This document shows positions 26,578 through 34,590 of a stretch of DNA of 64,000 nucleotides, one piece after another (the first letter of the stretch is position 1; each line of letters begins with the position of its first letter). The stretch is taken from positions 186,001 to 250,000 of the forward strand of contig NZ_JAIZZH010000003.1 in the NCBI RefSeq assembly GCF_020421205.1. The letters run 5' to 3'. This DNA is from Hymenobacter pini. Lineage in GTDB: Bacteria > Bacteroidota > Bacteroidia > Cytophagales > Hymenobacteraceae. The notes beneath the pieces are model-generated. The model did not search any database. It was not told where the DNA came from and saw only the letters and a list, made by a program, of their open reading frames with translations. The position numbers and the translations under genes are program-made.

Positions 26578-26993
26578 TGCGCGTCGTCGGTTGAGGGTGG
26601 AGTGGTGTCGTTCTGAATTTCAATGTCGTTGAGCAGGCGCCGGATTTGGGCCAGCTCCTCGCGGGAGGTGCGGCGGTTGCCCAGGGCCTGCATCACCAGC
26701 TTCATGGCCGAGCCTCCAAAGGTGGAATCCACGAACCGGTCGAGCAGCAGGCCCTGAGTTTCCTCCTCGCGCACGGCAGCCCGGTACACGTGAGTTTTGC
26801 TGTTGTCGTCGCGCAGCACCAGGCCTTTGTCCAGCATCAGCTGCAGCAGCTTCAGCGAAGTGGTGTACCCTACCTCCCGCCGCTGGTTTAGCTCGTCGTT
26901 CACGAACCGAACGGTGCTGGGCCCGTGCTGCCAGAGCACCTGCAGGATTTCCAGCTCCGATTCGGTGGGTTTGGGAATGGATGATTTACTCAT
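26574..26993 (-). CDS. BlaI/MecI-family transcriptional repressor
   Basis: The 139-residue winged-helix protein starts SKSSIPKPTESELEILQVL and contains the recognition-helix region REVGYTTSLKLLQLM. It also has the dimerisation region with LLLDRFVDSTFGGSA, where BlaR-dependent cleavage would occur in the classical system. It overlaps the M56 gene by four bases, so sensor and repressor are made together. Its promoter region (27093-27154) carries TACGA/TCGTA dyads that overlap the -33 box and fill the spacer, which suggests it represses itself. Target genes beyond this operon are not visible. Confidence 0.92.
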   Translation of the reverse strand: MSKSSIPKPTESELEILQVLWQHGPSTVRFVNDELNQRREVGYTTSLKLLQLMLDKGLVLRDDNSKTHVYRAAVREEETQGLLLDRFVDSTFGGSAMKLVMQALGNRRTSREELAQIRRLLNDIEIQNDTTPPSTDDAQ

Positions 26994-27092
26994 AAGAAAA
27001 ACCTAAGGCACTGAATGAATGACTACCGAACCACCCGCAACCGTTGCCTGCCAGCCTCTGCCCACGCGCAGGAGAAGCCCAGCCAGAACGCT

Positions 27093-27154
27093 ACGAACCA
27101 GTTCGTACATCAAACATATACGAAGCATGTCGTAGATACAAGTTTAATCTACGA
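27093..27154 (-). promoter_or_regulatory. blaI promoter with overlapping operator dyads
   Basis: On the minus strand TTG (27139-27141), a 20-base spacer and TATGTTTG (27111-27118) form a canonical Bacteroidota promoter. Three dyads share TACGA/TCGTA half sites: TCGTAGAT-N9-ATCTACGA (27130-27154) over the -33, TACGA-N6-TCGTA (27119-27134) in the spacer, and ACGAA-N4-TTCGT (27093-27106) downstream of the -7. Binding by the BlaI-type repressor is an inference. Confidence 0.7.
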
Positions 27155-27210
27155 TTTTTTTCGTATAATATTTCAACCTCTTGTCTACTAATACTAAAAG
27201 GCACAAAAAA

Positions 27211-27262
27211 GCCTGCTACGGGCACACATTGGGATACTCCCAGGCGTGTGCCCGTAGCAGGC
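27211..27262 (-). terminator. Terminator after folB
   Basis: Perfect 17-base arms (27211-27227 and 27246-27262), followed on the minus strand by six T. Confidence 0.88.
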
Positions 27263-27288
27263 GAAGATGGTTTTGCTCAGTATCGGAA

Positions 27289-27645
27289 TTACCGCCGACG
27301 CTCCAGCGTAACCCGGGCCCGGTGGCAGATGCCGCCCAGCGGGGGATTGAATTTCGACACGCTCACCCGCACCCCGTTGATGTAGGGAAACTCTTCCAAC
27401 ACCCGGTCCAGCACCCGGTGGCCCAGGTGCTCTAGTAGCCGGGCCGGAGCCTGCATTTCTTCGGCTACTACCCGGTACAATACCTCGTAGTTCACCGTTT
27501 CGCGCAGTTGGTCCGACTGTCCCGCCGCGTGCAAGTCCGTGTCGATGTAGAGGTCCACGCCGTACTTGTTACCGATTTTCTGTTCCTCGTCGTAGTATCC
27601 GTGAAAGGCGAAAAACTCCATGCCTTCCAGTGCAATCTGGCCCAT
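27289..27645 (-). CDS. folB: Dihydroneopterin aldolase
   Basis: Converts 7,8-dihydroneopterin to 6-hydroxymethyl-dihydropterin and glycolaldehyde in folate synthesis. From the ATG at 27643-27645 the product is 118 residues, the normal family length. It shows MGQIALEGMEFFAFHGYYD with the active-site Glu near residue 22 (EEQKIGNKYGVDL), VNYEVLYRVV, and the C-terminal VRVSVSKFNPPLGG with the catalytic Lys. The longer frame to 27699 runs into the divIVA terminator and is rejected. It stands alone rather than in a folate operon, and folE is 28 kb away. Confidence 0.93.
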   Translation of the reverse strand: MGQIALEGMEFFAFHGYYDEEQKIGNKYGVDLYIDTDLHAAGQSDQLRETVNYEVLYRVVAEEMQAPARLLEHLGHRVLDRVLEEFPYINGVRVSVSKFNPPLGGICHRARVTLERRR

Positions 27646-27704
27646 GCGGTGAAATAATAAAATGGTGAAATAGGGAGGAACGCCCTGGCGCGGGCACAAA
27701 AAAA

Positions 27705-27732
27705 CGAAGCCCGCCCCAATAGGCAGGCTTCG
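27705..27732 (-). terminator. Terminator after divIVA
   Basis: CGAAGCCCGCC (27705-27715) pairs with 27722-27732 with one mismatch, and seven T follow on the minus strand. Confidence 0.82.
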
Positions 27733-27787
27733 TACAGTGGATATTCACAAAATCCGTGAAATCTGCTCAATCCGCAAAATCCGCGGT

Positions 27788-28756
27788 TTAGATTTCGTCG
27801 AAGAACGATTTCTCACCTAGATTGGCGGTTTGCATGCTGGGCTGGTCCGACTGGCCGGGGTGTGAGGGGGGCACGGGCTGCGGAATTTCCGGGCGGTCGG
27901 GTTGGCCGGGCTGGCTTGGCTGACCGGGTTGTATATCGGGGTTGGGTGCACCGGGAATTGGGGCGCCGGGACGCTCAATTTCGGGCTCGGGCCGCCCAGG
28001 TTGGTTGGGGTCGGGTTGCTGGCCGGGCTTGGGGTTGTAGCCAATAGGGCGGCGCTCTGCGGCCTCAGCCGATGAGCCTCCGTGGAAAGCGGCAGCGCCG
28101 CCAGCTACGGCAGCGGCCGAGGAAGTAGCAGAAGTGGAAACGTACATGGCGGGGTCAGGTTTAGGTGATTGGTCCGCGGACTGCGGCCGATTCACTTTTA
28201 CGCTGGCCGCCCGCGAAAGGATGGCCGCCGTGCTGGCTTTGGGCCGGCTGCGGGCTTTTTCCACTTTATCCAGGGCTTCCGAAGCCAAATTGTGTAAGTC
28301 ACGGGTGAGGCCGTCGAGCAGATTTTCCAGGCGCTGGCACTCCTGACCTAAGCCGTTTACCTCCTTCTGCATGTCGGCTACGGTGCGCTCGGCCTGCTGG
28401 TAAGCTTCTTCCACCACCGAACGGGCTTTCTGGCGGGCATCGGCCAGTAATTGCTCCGCTTGCAATTGGGCTTCACGAATGCGGAGCTGGGCGTCGCGCT
28501 GGGCCTGCTCGGTAATGCTGTTGCCGGTGTCCTCGGCGGTTTTGAGGGTGCGGTACAGGCTGGTTTCCACCTCCCGCATCTTGCTTACCTCCTGAGTGGC
28601 ATGGTCGAGCTTCAGGCGCAGCTCCCGGTTTTCGTCGCCCATCCGCTCCCACTGTTGCGAGAGGGTCAGCAAAAAGGCCTGTACTTCATCCTTATCCAGC
28701 CCCCGAAAGGCTTTTTCAAAGGTTTTCTGCCGAATATCGAGGGCGGTAATTTTCAT
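27788..28756 (-). CDS. DivIVA-domain coiled-coil protein
   Basis: The 322-residue product starts with the DivIVA lipid-binding segment (LDIRQKTFEKAFRGLDKDEV, in which the Phe/Arg turn inserts into curved membrane). A continuous coiled coil of about 140 residues follows, rich in Gln, Glu and Ala. After about residue 190 comes a disordered Pro/Gln/Gly tail ending in a short motif (EKSFFDEI). DivIVA proteins mark poles and division sites in Gram-positive bacteria. Bacteroidota homologues are common but not well studied. Upstream is the heptamer hairpin element at 28761-28908. Confidence 0.88.
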   Translation of the reverse strand: MKITALDIRQKTFEKAFRGLDKDEVQAFLLTLSQQWERMGDENRELRLKLDHATQEVSKMREVETSLYRTLKTAEDTGNSITEQAQRDAQLRIREAQLQAEQLLADARQKARSVVEEAYQQAERTVADMQKEVNGLGQECQRLENLLDGLTRDLHNLASEALDKVEKARSRPKASTAAILSRAASVKVNRPQSADQSPKPDPAMYVSTSATSSAAAVAGGAAAFHGGSSAEAAERRPIGYNPKPGQQPDPNQPGRPEPEIERPGAPIPGAPNPDIQPGQPSQPGQPDRPEIPQPVPPSHPGQSDQPSMQTANLGEKSFFDEI

Positions 28757-28760
28757 TTTT

Positions 28761-28908
28761 GCTGTTAGCTGTTAGCTGTTGGCTGTTGGCCGCCAACGGC
28801 TACTGATAGGAAAATCGGCCACAACCGCGCATCCGCACAGGTGCGGGTTACTTTCCTAGTTGTCAAATTCAAGCGCTAACAGCAAACAGCCATTAGCTAA
28901 CAGCTAAG
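28761..28908. repeat. Heptamer-armed hairpin element upstream of divIVA
   Basis: The left arm (28761-28790) is GCTGTTA twice and GCTGTTG twice. The right arm (28874-28908), on the other strand, reads TTAGCTG, TTAGCTA, ATGGCTG, TTTGCTG. A smaller hairpin with GCACAGGTGC lies between. The right arm includes the stop codon of the WD40 gene. Confidence 0.75.
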
Positions 28909-29878
28909 TAAGCTCCCACACCGCCAGGCTCCGGTCGTCGCTACACGAAACTAGCCGTTTCCCGCTGCCCGGCCAAAATAACTTGTTTACGGAGGTGCCG
29001 TGGCCGGCATGCCGCGCCCTGTCTACCACGCGCAGCAGCTGCCAGGTTTCCGCGTCCCAGAGCTTGATGCTCTTGTCCATGCTGCAGGTGGCCAGCAGGC
29101 GGGCATCGGGCGAGAAAGCCAGGTGGTTGATAGTAAACATGTGGGCCACAATGCTGCGGTGCGCCTGGTAACCGGCTTCCACGTCCCAGATGCGCAGGTG
29201 CGCGTCGCGGCCGGCGGTGAGTAGGTAGCGGCCATCGGGCGAGTAGGCGCAGGTGAATACCGAGTTGGTGGCACCCTCGAGCGTGTACTTTATTTCCAGA
29301 GTGGCGGCGTCCAGGATGCGCACCCGGTGGTCGGAGCCGCCCACGGCCAACTCCCCACGCTGGGCGTGCAGGGCCAGGCAGCGCAGGCTTTTATCGGAGA
29401 GGCGCAGCAGTTTTTCCACCGTAAAATCGGTGCCACGCAGCACGGCCAGCGTGCCATCGGCCAGGGCCACGTACAGACGGTTGTGCGCCTCGGAATACGC
29501 CAGATCAAAAATGGCTACGGGTGGCAGGGCCGTGGCATGCAACAGCGTTTTGGTACTCAGTTCCAGCACCTGCACCCCCTGAAAATTGTGCCCCAGCACC
29601 AGCAGGTTGCGCTCCGGCAGGTGCAGCAACGCGTACACGGAGTTTTCGACGCGGGCTATCAGCTCCCCATCCTGCTCGGGCGCATCGGCCTGCCAGGCCA
29701 CCACCAAGCCATCCGCCCCCGACGAAAATACCGTGTGCTGCCCCTGCACGCCGGCTAAGGCGTACACACAGTCGCGGTGGCCAGTGAGGGAAGCTAGTTT
29801 GTGAACCTGAGGACGCGTGGACAAGGCGAGAATGGGCAAATGTGAGAACGGGCGAAGATACCGCAAGAACTTGTACAC
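28904..29878 (-). CDS. WD40-repeat protein
   Basis: The product is at most 324 residues and folds as a seven-bladed propeller. Blades end in WD-like pairs such as LRIWDVEAGY, IKLWDAETWQL and LAVWELT, and typical GH starts include LTGHRDCVY. There is no signal peptide in the repeat region, so it is probably cytosolic and acts as a scaffold. The start is uncertain. The frame opens at GTG 29876-29878, but the first 18 residues are encoded by repeat-like DNA, and a TTG at 29822-29824 would begin directly before the first blade. The partner is unknown. Confidence 0.82.
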   Translation of the reverse strand: MYKFLRYLRPFSHLPILALSTRPQVHKLASLTGHRDCVYALAGVQGQHTVFSSGADGLVVAWQADAPEQDGELIARVENSVYALLHLPERNLLVLGHNFQGVQVLELSTKTLLHATALPPVAIFDLAYSEAHNRLYVALADGTLAVLRGTDFTVEKLLRLSDKSLRCLALHAQRGELAVGGSDHRVRILDAATLEIKYTLEGATNSVFTCAYSPDGRYLLTAGRDAHLRIWDVEAGYQAHRSIVAHMFTINHLAFSPDARLLATCSMDKSIKLWDAETWQLLRVVDRARHAGHGTSVNKLFWPGSGKRLVSCSDDRSLAVWELT

Positions 29879-30013
29879 CGCAGTTGTGCTCCGGCTCGCG
29901 TGTGCCTATTCATTCCCCCCGAAATGCCGCTGCCTACTTGCGCGGGCCGGAGCACCGCTCCGGGGTACTGGTTCTTACGTACCTTCACCCATCACCATTC
30001 ACCAGCTCACCGC
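29825..30013. repeat. Possible short-repeat hairpin element between WD40 and PPTase genes
   Basis: The right arm (29982-30013), read on the minus strand, is GGTGAGC, TGGTGAA, TGGTGAT, GGGTGAA. The left arm (29825-29857) has ATGGGCA, AATGTGA and GAACGGG, which match only loosely. It also contains the palindrome CGGAGCACCGCTCCG near 29949. Confidence 0.4.
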
Positions 30014-30673
30014 TTGCCTCTCCACTCCCTCTCCCCTATTTCCCAAACGGCTGTACTGGGCCTGTGGCACCTCACCGAACCGGCCGAGGTGCTCTGGGAC
30101 CATCTGCCGGCCCAGCCGCACTACCTGGCCCGCTTCCCGCAGGGGCGCGACGAGCTACGCGCCCGGCAGTGGCTGGCCGGGCGGGTGCTGGCCCATCACC
30201 TGTTGCGGGAGCTGAACGATGCCCCTGCGGCCCTGCACAACGATGAAAACGGCCGGCCCTATTTTCAGGAATTGCCCGCCTACGGTATTTCCCTGTCGCA
30301 CTCCGGGGAGTGGGTAGCGGCGGTTCTCTCCACTCAGGAGCCGGTTGGCATAGATATTGAACTGGTCCGTCCCAAAGCTAAAAAGTTGGCTCCCCGGGTT
30401 CTAGCGGAATCTGAGTTAGCCGACGCTGGCAGCAACGCAACGAAGTATTGCCTCTATTGGAGTGCCAAGGAAACGCTGTACAAGTTGCATAGCCGCCGGG
30501 GCCTGGTGTTCAAAGAGCAGTTATTGCTCAGCCCGTTTGAGCTGCGGGAGGCCGGTGTGCTGACGGGACACCTGCTGCTCGAAAACTCCCGCAGCCAACA
30601 CCAGATTCACTACCTGCACCCGCAACCCGACTACATTCTCACGTACACAATCGGTGAAACAGAGAATGCCTAA
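30014..30673 (+). CDS. 4'-phosphopantetheinyl transferase
   Basis: Transfers phosphopantetheine from CoA to a serine of acyl or peptidyl carrier proteins. From TTG 30014 the product is 219 residues, close to the usual Sfp-type length. Motifs are ISLSHSGEW, the metal-binding GIDIELV (Asp and Glu), and YWSAKETLYKL with its catalytic Glu and Lys. The open frame extends to 29900, but the extra residues come from repeat-rich DNA. No polyketide or peptide synthase gene is in the window, so fatty-acid ACP is the likely partner. A separate AcpS may exist elsewhere. Confidence 0.86.
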   Translation: MPLHSLSPISQTAVLGLWHLTEPAEVLWDHLPAQPHYLARFPQGRDELRARQWLAGRVLAHHLLRELNDAPAALHNDENGRPYFQELPAYGISLSHSGEWVAAVLSTQEPVGIDIELVRPKAKKLAPRVLAESELADAGSNATKYCLYWSAKETLYKLHSRRGLVFKEQLLLSPFELREAGVLTGHLLLENSRSQHQIHYLHPQPDYILTYTIGETENA

Positions 30674-30763
30674 CAGCAGTGGTTTCGGCCGCTGCATTCC
30701 GTAGCATCCATTCGCGTAGTGATACGCACTCTGTACCACCAACTCACCAGTTCTCCGCTCCGC

Positions 30764-31372
30764 ATGTCTCTACGCCGAATTTCTATTGTTGCTGCCGCCG
30801 CCCTGCTGTTTTGCACGGTTGCCGTGAGTGTGGCCCGCGCCCAGGGCAGCCGCTCCGTGGCCGATTTCAGCCTGAAAAACGCCTCCAATGCCGAAGTGGC
30901 CCTGAAAAGCTACGCTGGCAACAAAGCCGTGGTGGTGGTTTTCCTGAACCCCAGCTGCGCATTTTCCAAGCTGTACCAAGGTCGGCTCAGCGCCCTCAGC
31001 TCTGAGTATAGCGCCAAGGGCGTGCAGTTCCTGTTTGTGAATGCCCCCATCAACCTGGAAGCCAGCACCGACGCCGCCGAAGCTGAAAAGCTGAAAGTAA
31101 AAACCACCGGAGCCGACTTGCCGCTGCTCACCGATGAAGGCCAGAAAGTGAGCAACCTGCTGGGAGCCAGTAAAACCCCCGAAGCCGTGGTATTGCAGCC
31201 CGTGGGCGACGGATTTGCCGTGCGCTATAAGGGTGCTATCGACGATAACCCGCAGGTAGAGGCCTACGTGAAGGAAAAATACGTGGAGCAGGTACTGGAC
31301 AACCTGCTGGCCGGCCGCCCCGCCGCCACAGCCGACAAACGCGCCGCCGGCTGCCTGATTAAGAAGTTTTAA
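30764..31372 (+). CDS. Exported redoxin/thioredoxin-like protein with a single active-site cysteine
   Basis: The 202-residue product has a signal peptide ending in ARAQ. An AhpC/TSA-type thioredoxin fold follows: SVADFSLKNASN, then VVVVFLNPSCAFSKLYQGRL, and the cis-Pro region KTPEAVV. The usual CxxC is reduced to C-A-F-S (Cys65). A second cysteine sits six residues from the C-terminus (Cys197 in AAGCLIKKF) and could act as a resolving cysteine. I chose the ATG at 30764 because it starts directly before the signal peptide. It is 90 bases after the PPTase gene. The substrate is unknown. Confidence 0.82.
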   Translation: MSLRRISIVAAAALLFCTVAVSVARAQGSRSVADFSLKNASNAEVALKSYAGNKAVVVVFLNPSCAFSKLYQGRLSALSSEYSAKGVQFLFVNAPINLEASTDAAEAEKLKVKTTGADLPLLTDEGQKVSNLLGASKTPEAVVLQPVGDGFAVRYKGAIDDNPQVEAYVKEKYVEQVLDNLLAGRPAATADKRAAGCLIKKF

Positions 31373-31397
31373 GTAGAGAACTGAGCAGTAAGAAAAT

Positions 31398-31563
31398 TGT
31401 CATTGCGAGGAAGCACGACGAAGCAATCTTTCCTGCTCTAAGCTCGCAATTCTGACCTATTCAAAAAGCCCCTAACGTCCGTGCTGGCGTCAGGGGCTTT
31501 TCGTATTAAGATTTCAGACTTGAAAAGGAAGGATTGCTTCGTCGTGCCTCCTCGCAATGACAG
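31398..31563. repeat. Composite dispersed repeat with internal terminator (copy 2)
   Basis: The outer arms are GTCATTGCGAGG-AAGCACGACGAAGCAATC on the left and GATTGCTTCGTCGTGC-CTCCTCGCAATGAC on the right, nearly perfect complements. The centre has CCTATTCAAAAAGCCCCTAA and the hairpin AAAAGCCCCT (31464-31473) with 31492-31501, which serves as terminator for the convergent genes ending at 31372 and 31596. It has the same architecture as 15918-16101. Confidence 0.8.
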
Positions 31564-31595
31564 ACGGCTTATTTCTATTTTCTCAGTTCTTCAGC

Positions 31596-32471
31596 CTACT
31601 CCTCGTCGGGGGAGGCGTCAGAATTATCGGCTACCATTTCAACCGTGAGAATGGCCAGCAATTGGCCTACTTCGGCGGCTTTGGCGGGCTCCTGCAGCTT
31701 CTCGAAGCTCAGTTGCAGGTTGCGCAGGGCCCGGCGCACAATATCCAGGTGCGAGCAGGGCTCAAAGAAGATTTCGTTGGGCGTGAGGTTGAGCTGGTGA
31801 ATGTAATGCTCAATATCAGTGCGCGACAGCACCAGCCCGCGGTTGTAGCAGTTGATGTAGAACGACTCCAGCGGCGGCTCTTGCCGGTACGTGAGCACAA
31901 ACAGGTTGGGCAGGTTCACGCCAAACACCGGCAATTTCAGCCGCTGGGCCACTAGTAAATAAATCACGCAGAGTGTGAGCGGATTGCCGCGGCGGGTTTC
32001 CAGCACCCGGTGCAGCATGGAGTTGGCCGGCGAGTGGAAGTTTTGGGTGTTGGCGGCAAACTTATGGGTGCGGAATAGCACGTGGTTAAGCGCCTGTACC
32101 TGGTCGGCGGGGTGCATTTCGGGCTGTAGCAGCGTCCACACTTCAAAGCGCAGCTGCTCAATGGCCCGGTTCAGCACCTGAAAATCAGCGTCGGGGTACT
32201 GGTAAGAGTTCAGCAGCCACATGCCTTCCAGCAGGTTCTCGCCGCCCGAGTCGCGCCACACGCGCAGGCGTTGCTGCAAGCCCTCAAACTGCAGGTGATG
32301 AATCAGGTCTTCGAGGCGCTGCTGCTGCTGGGGGTCGAGGCTTTCCTCCCAGCTTTCTTCCAGAAACGGAATAATGGTTTCGCCCAGCGTCTGGATCTTC
32401 TCCTGAATCTGCGGGGCAACTTCGGGGTCGTCGAGCAGGGAGATGAGGGCTTTGATTTCTTTGTTGGTCAT
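31596..32471 (-). CDS. SirB1-like transglutaminase-fold protein
   Basis: The 291-residue cytosolic product contains the SirB1/YchA-type core with RRGNPLTLCVIYLLVAQRLK followed by LPVFGVNLPNLFVL. In this group the transglutaminase triad is usually reduced to a Cys (here Cys in LTLC) and a poorly defined His and Asp, so activity is uncertain. The N-terminal 90 residues are helical (QIQEKIQTLGETIIPFL). The ATG at 32469-32471 is preferred over an upstream Cys- and Arg-rich extension. The tail is acidic. The function of the family is unknown. Confidence 0.78.
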   Translation of the reverse strand: MTNKEIKALISLLDDPEVAPQIQEKIQTLGETIIPFLEESWEESLDPQQQQRLEDLIHHLQFEGLQQRLRVWRDSGGENLLEGMWLLNSYQYPDADFQVLNRAIEQLRFEVWTLLQPEMHPADQVQALNHVLFRTHKFAANTQNFHSPANSMLHRVLETRRGNPLTLCVIYLLVAQRLKLPVFGVNLPNLFVLTYRQEPPLESFYINCYNRGLVLSRTDIEHYIHQLNLTPNEIFFEPCSHLDIVRRALRNLQLSFEKLQEPAKAAEVGQLLAILTVEMVADNSDASPDEE

Positions 32472-32620
32472 AGAACGGCAGAGGGGCGGCCGGGGCCGCG
32501 CTGAGCAGAAGAAGCAAATAAACACAACCCGCGCGGCTTAGCCCGCAGACGTATCAGGAAATAACAGCCTGCAGAGCGTTTTTTGTTCATCCGGCGGTTC
32601 GCTTAGGAGGCAATTAAACC

Positions 32621-32715
32621 GTCATTCCGAGCGCAGCCGAGGAATCTCGCGTGCTGACGTTGCAAGAGTAATCCAACATCAGCACGCGAGATTCCTCGGC
32701 TGCGCTCGGAATGAC
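32621..32715. repeat. Dispersed palindrome (GTCATTCCGAGCGCAG family)
   Basis: Perfect 37-base arms (32621-32657 and 32679-32715) with a 21-base loop. The start GTCATTCCGAGCGCAGC is a sequence type I recognise as very widespread between bacteroidotal genes. It lies in the 331-base gap 32472-32802, which holds no gene. Confidence 0.8.
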
Positions 32716-32722
32716 AGTACCA

Positions 32723-32790
32723 TTGCAACATCAGCACGCGAAATTTCTCAGACACCGGCTTGATGCGCCACATGCTTGGAAGGACGGTTT
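32723..32790. repeat. Remnant of dispersed repeats next to the palindrome
   Basis: 32723-32742 repeats part of the neighbouring palindrome (TTGCAACATCAGCACGCGA). 32751-32774 is an inverted 24-base copy, with one mismatch, of 15931-15954. Confidence 0.6.
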
Positions 32791-32802
32791 AGTTTCCTTG
32801 CC

Positions 32803-34530
32803 TTACCGCAGCAGGTTGGTTTTTGCCAGTTCCAGCACTTCATCACCCCGGCCGCTCATGATGGCCTTGAGGGCGTAGAGACTGAAGCCTTTCACCTGCG
32901 CGGCCTGAATGGTGGGCGGCATCGACAGTTCGGTGCGCTTTACCACGGCATCCAGCACTACCGGGCCGGGGTGGGCCAGCATGGCGGCAATGGCGGCGGG
33001 CAGGTCGGCGGGGTCCGTCACGCGGATGCCCCGCACGCCGGCGGCCTCAGCCAGAGCGGCAAAGTTGGGGTTGTCCAACTCAGTACCGTATTCCAGCAGG
33101 CCGGCAGCCTTCATTTCCAACTCCACAAAGGCCAGGCTGGCGTTGTTGAAGATGACGATTTTGGCGGGCACTTTCAGCTGTTTCAGCGTCAGCAGCTCCC
33201 CCATCAGCATGGCAAAACCTCCGTCGCCGGCCAGGGCAATTACCTGCCGGCCGGGGCTGGCCAGCTGCGCGCCCAGAGCCTGGGGCATGGCGTTGGCCAT
33301 GCTGCCGTGGTTGAAAGAGCCCAGCAGCCGCCGCCGGCCGTTCATGCGCAGGTAGCGGGCCGCCCAGATAGTAGGCGTGCCTACGTCGCAGGTGAAGATG
33401 GCATCCTCGGCGGCCTGCTCGTTCAGCAGCCGGGCCACGTACTGCGGGTGCATGCTGGTGTCGCCGGCCTCGCCAGTGGCCAACTCGTCCAGATCCTGGC
33501 GGGCTTCTTGGTAATGGTCCAGGGCTTTCTCGAGGTGGCGGCGGTTCTGCTTGTGGTTGAGGATGGGCAGCAGGGCCTGCAGCGTAGCCGACACGTCACC
33601 TACCAAGCCCACCTCCACCCGGGTGCGGCGGCCGATGTGCTCCCCGCGCAGATCTACTTGTACGGTGCGGGTTTCCTGGGGCAGAAACTGCGTGTATGGG
33701 AAGTCGGTGCCCAGCATCAGCAACGCATCGGCGTCCATCAGAGCTGCGTAGCCGGAGGTGAAGCCTAGCAGCCCGCTCATGCCCACGTCGTAAGGGTTAT
33801 TTCCCTCCACGTACTCCTTGCCGCGCAGGGCGTGCACCACGGGAGCACCCAGGGCTTCGGCCACCTGCAGCAGCTCGGCATGGGCCTGGGCGCACCCAGC
33901 CCCGGCCAGAATGGTCACTTTATCAGCGGTATTCAGCAGGTCGGCGGCGGCGCGCAAATCCTCTAGGGCTGGCACCAACGTGGCCTTGCTGCGCAGGGCC
34001 GGCACCCGGGGTTCGGGCGCTTCGGTTTCCTCAAAGTTGATGTCGCCGGGAATTACCAGCACGGATACGGCCCGCTGCGTGAGAGCCGTTTGCACGGCGG
34101 CTTCTATCATGCGCACGGCCTGGCCAGGGTTGCCCAGCAGCTCGCAATACGCGCTGCATTCCTTGAAAGTGGTTTCGGGGTGGGTTTCCTGAAAGTAGCC
34201 GGTCCCTATTTCGATACTCGGAATCTGAGCCGCAATGGCCAGCACCGGCACGCGGCTGCGGTGGCAGTCGTAGAGGCCGTTGATGAGGTGGGTGTTGCCG
34301 GGGCCGCAGGAACCGGCACACACGGCCAAGGAGCCGGTGAGGTGGGCTTCGGCGCCGGCAGCAAAGGCCCCGGCCTCTTCATTGCGCACGTGCACCCACT
34401 CAATATCGTCGCGCCCCCTGATTTCGTCGGTAATGCCGTTGAGCGAGTCGCCCACCACGCCGTACACGCGCCGCACGCCGGCTGCTACCAGGGTATCTAC
34501 CAGTATTTCCGCTACTGTCTTCTTTGCCAT
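32803..34530 (-). CDS. poxB: Thiamine diphosphate-dependent pyruvate dehydrogenase (PoxB type)
   Basis: The closest match is quinone-dependent pyruvate dehydrogenase, which oxidises pyruvate to acetate and CO2 at the membrane. The 575-residue product has the three-domain layout of the family. The N-terminal domain contains GVVGDSLNGITDEIRG, the catalytic Glu in VHVRNEEAGAFAAG and GPGNTHLINGLYDC. The middle FAD-type domain contains GAGCAQAHAELL. The C-terminal domain has the ThDP/Mg motif AGDGGFAMLMGE ending in NNASLAFVE. Pyruvate oxidase or another decarboxylase is possible because the membrane-binding tail is not clear. The OsmC gene lies 60 bases upstream and could be cotranscribed. Confidence 0.9.
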   Translation of the reverse strand: MAKKTVAEILVDTLVAAGVRRVYGVVGDSLNGITDEIRGRDDIEWVHVRNEEAGAFAAGAEAHLTGSLAVCAGSCGPGNTHLINGLYDCHRSRVPVLAIAAQIPSIEIGTGYFQETHPETTFKECSAYCELLGNPGQAVRMIEAAVQTALTQRAVSVLVIPGDINFEETEAPEPRVPALRSKATLVPALEDLRAAADLLNTADKVTILAGAGCAQAHAELLQVAEALGAPVVHALRGKEYVEGNNPYDVGMSGLLGFTSGYAALMDADALLMLGTDFPYTQFLPQETRTVQVDLRGEHIGRRTRVEVGLVGDVSATLQALLPILNHKQNRRHLEKALDHYQEARQDLDELATGEAGDTSMHPQYVARLLNEQAAEDAIFTCDVGTPTIWAARYLRMNGRRRLLGSFNHGSMANAMPQALGAQLASPGRQVIALAGDGGFAMLMGELLTLKQLKVPAKIVIFNNASLAFVELEMKAAGLLEYGTELDNPNFAALAEAAGVRGIRVTDPADLPAAIAAMLAHPGPVVLDAVVKRTELSMPPTIQAAQVKGFSLYALKAIMSGRGDEVLELAKTNLLR

Positions 34531-34590
34531 CGTCTTCGGGTTTACATCCGGAGGCTATACGGCAACTTCTGGTTTTATGGCGGAGCTCCG

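Noticed and set aside
28761..28908. Heptamer arrays as CRISPR-like repeats
   Set aside because: The units are too short, no spacers exist and no cas gene is present.
32776..33768. Open frame of 330 codons on the plus strand
   Set aside because: It is antisense to poxB, whose motifs are complete.
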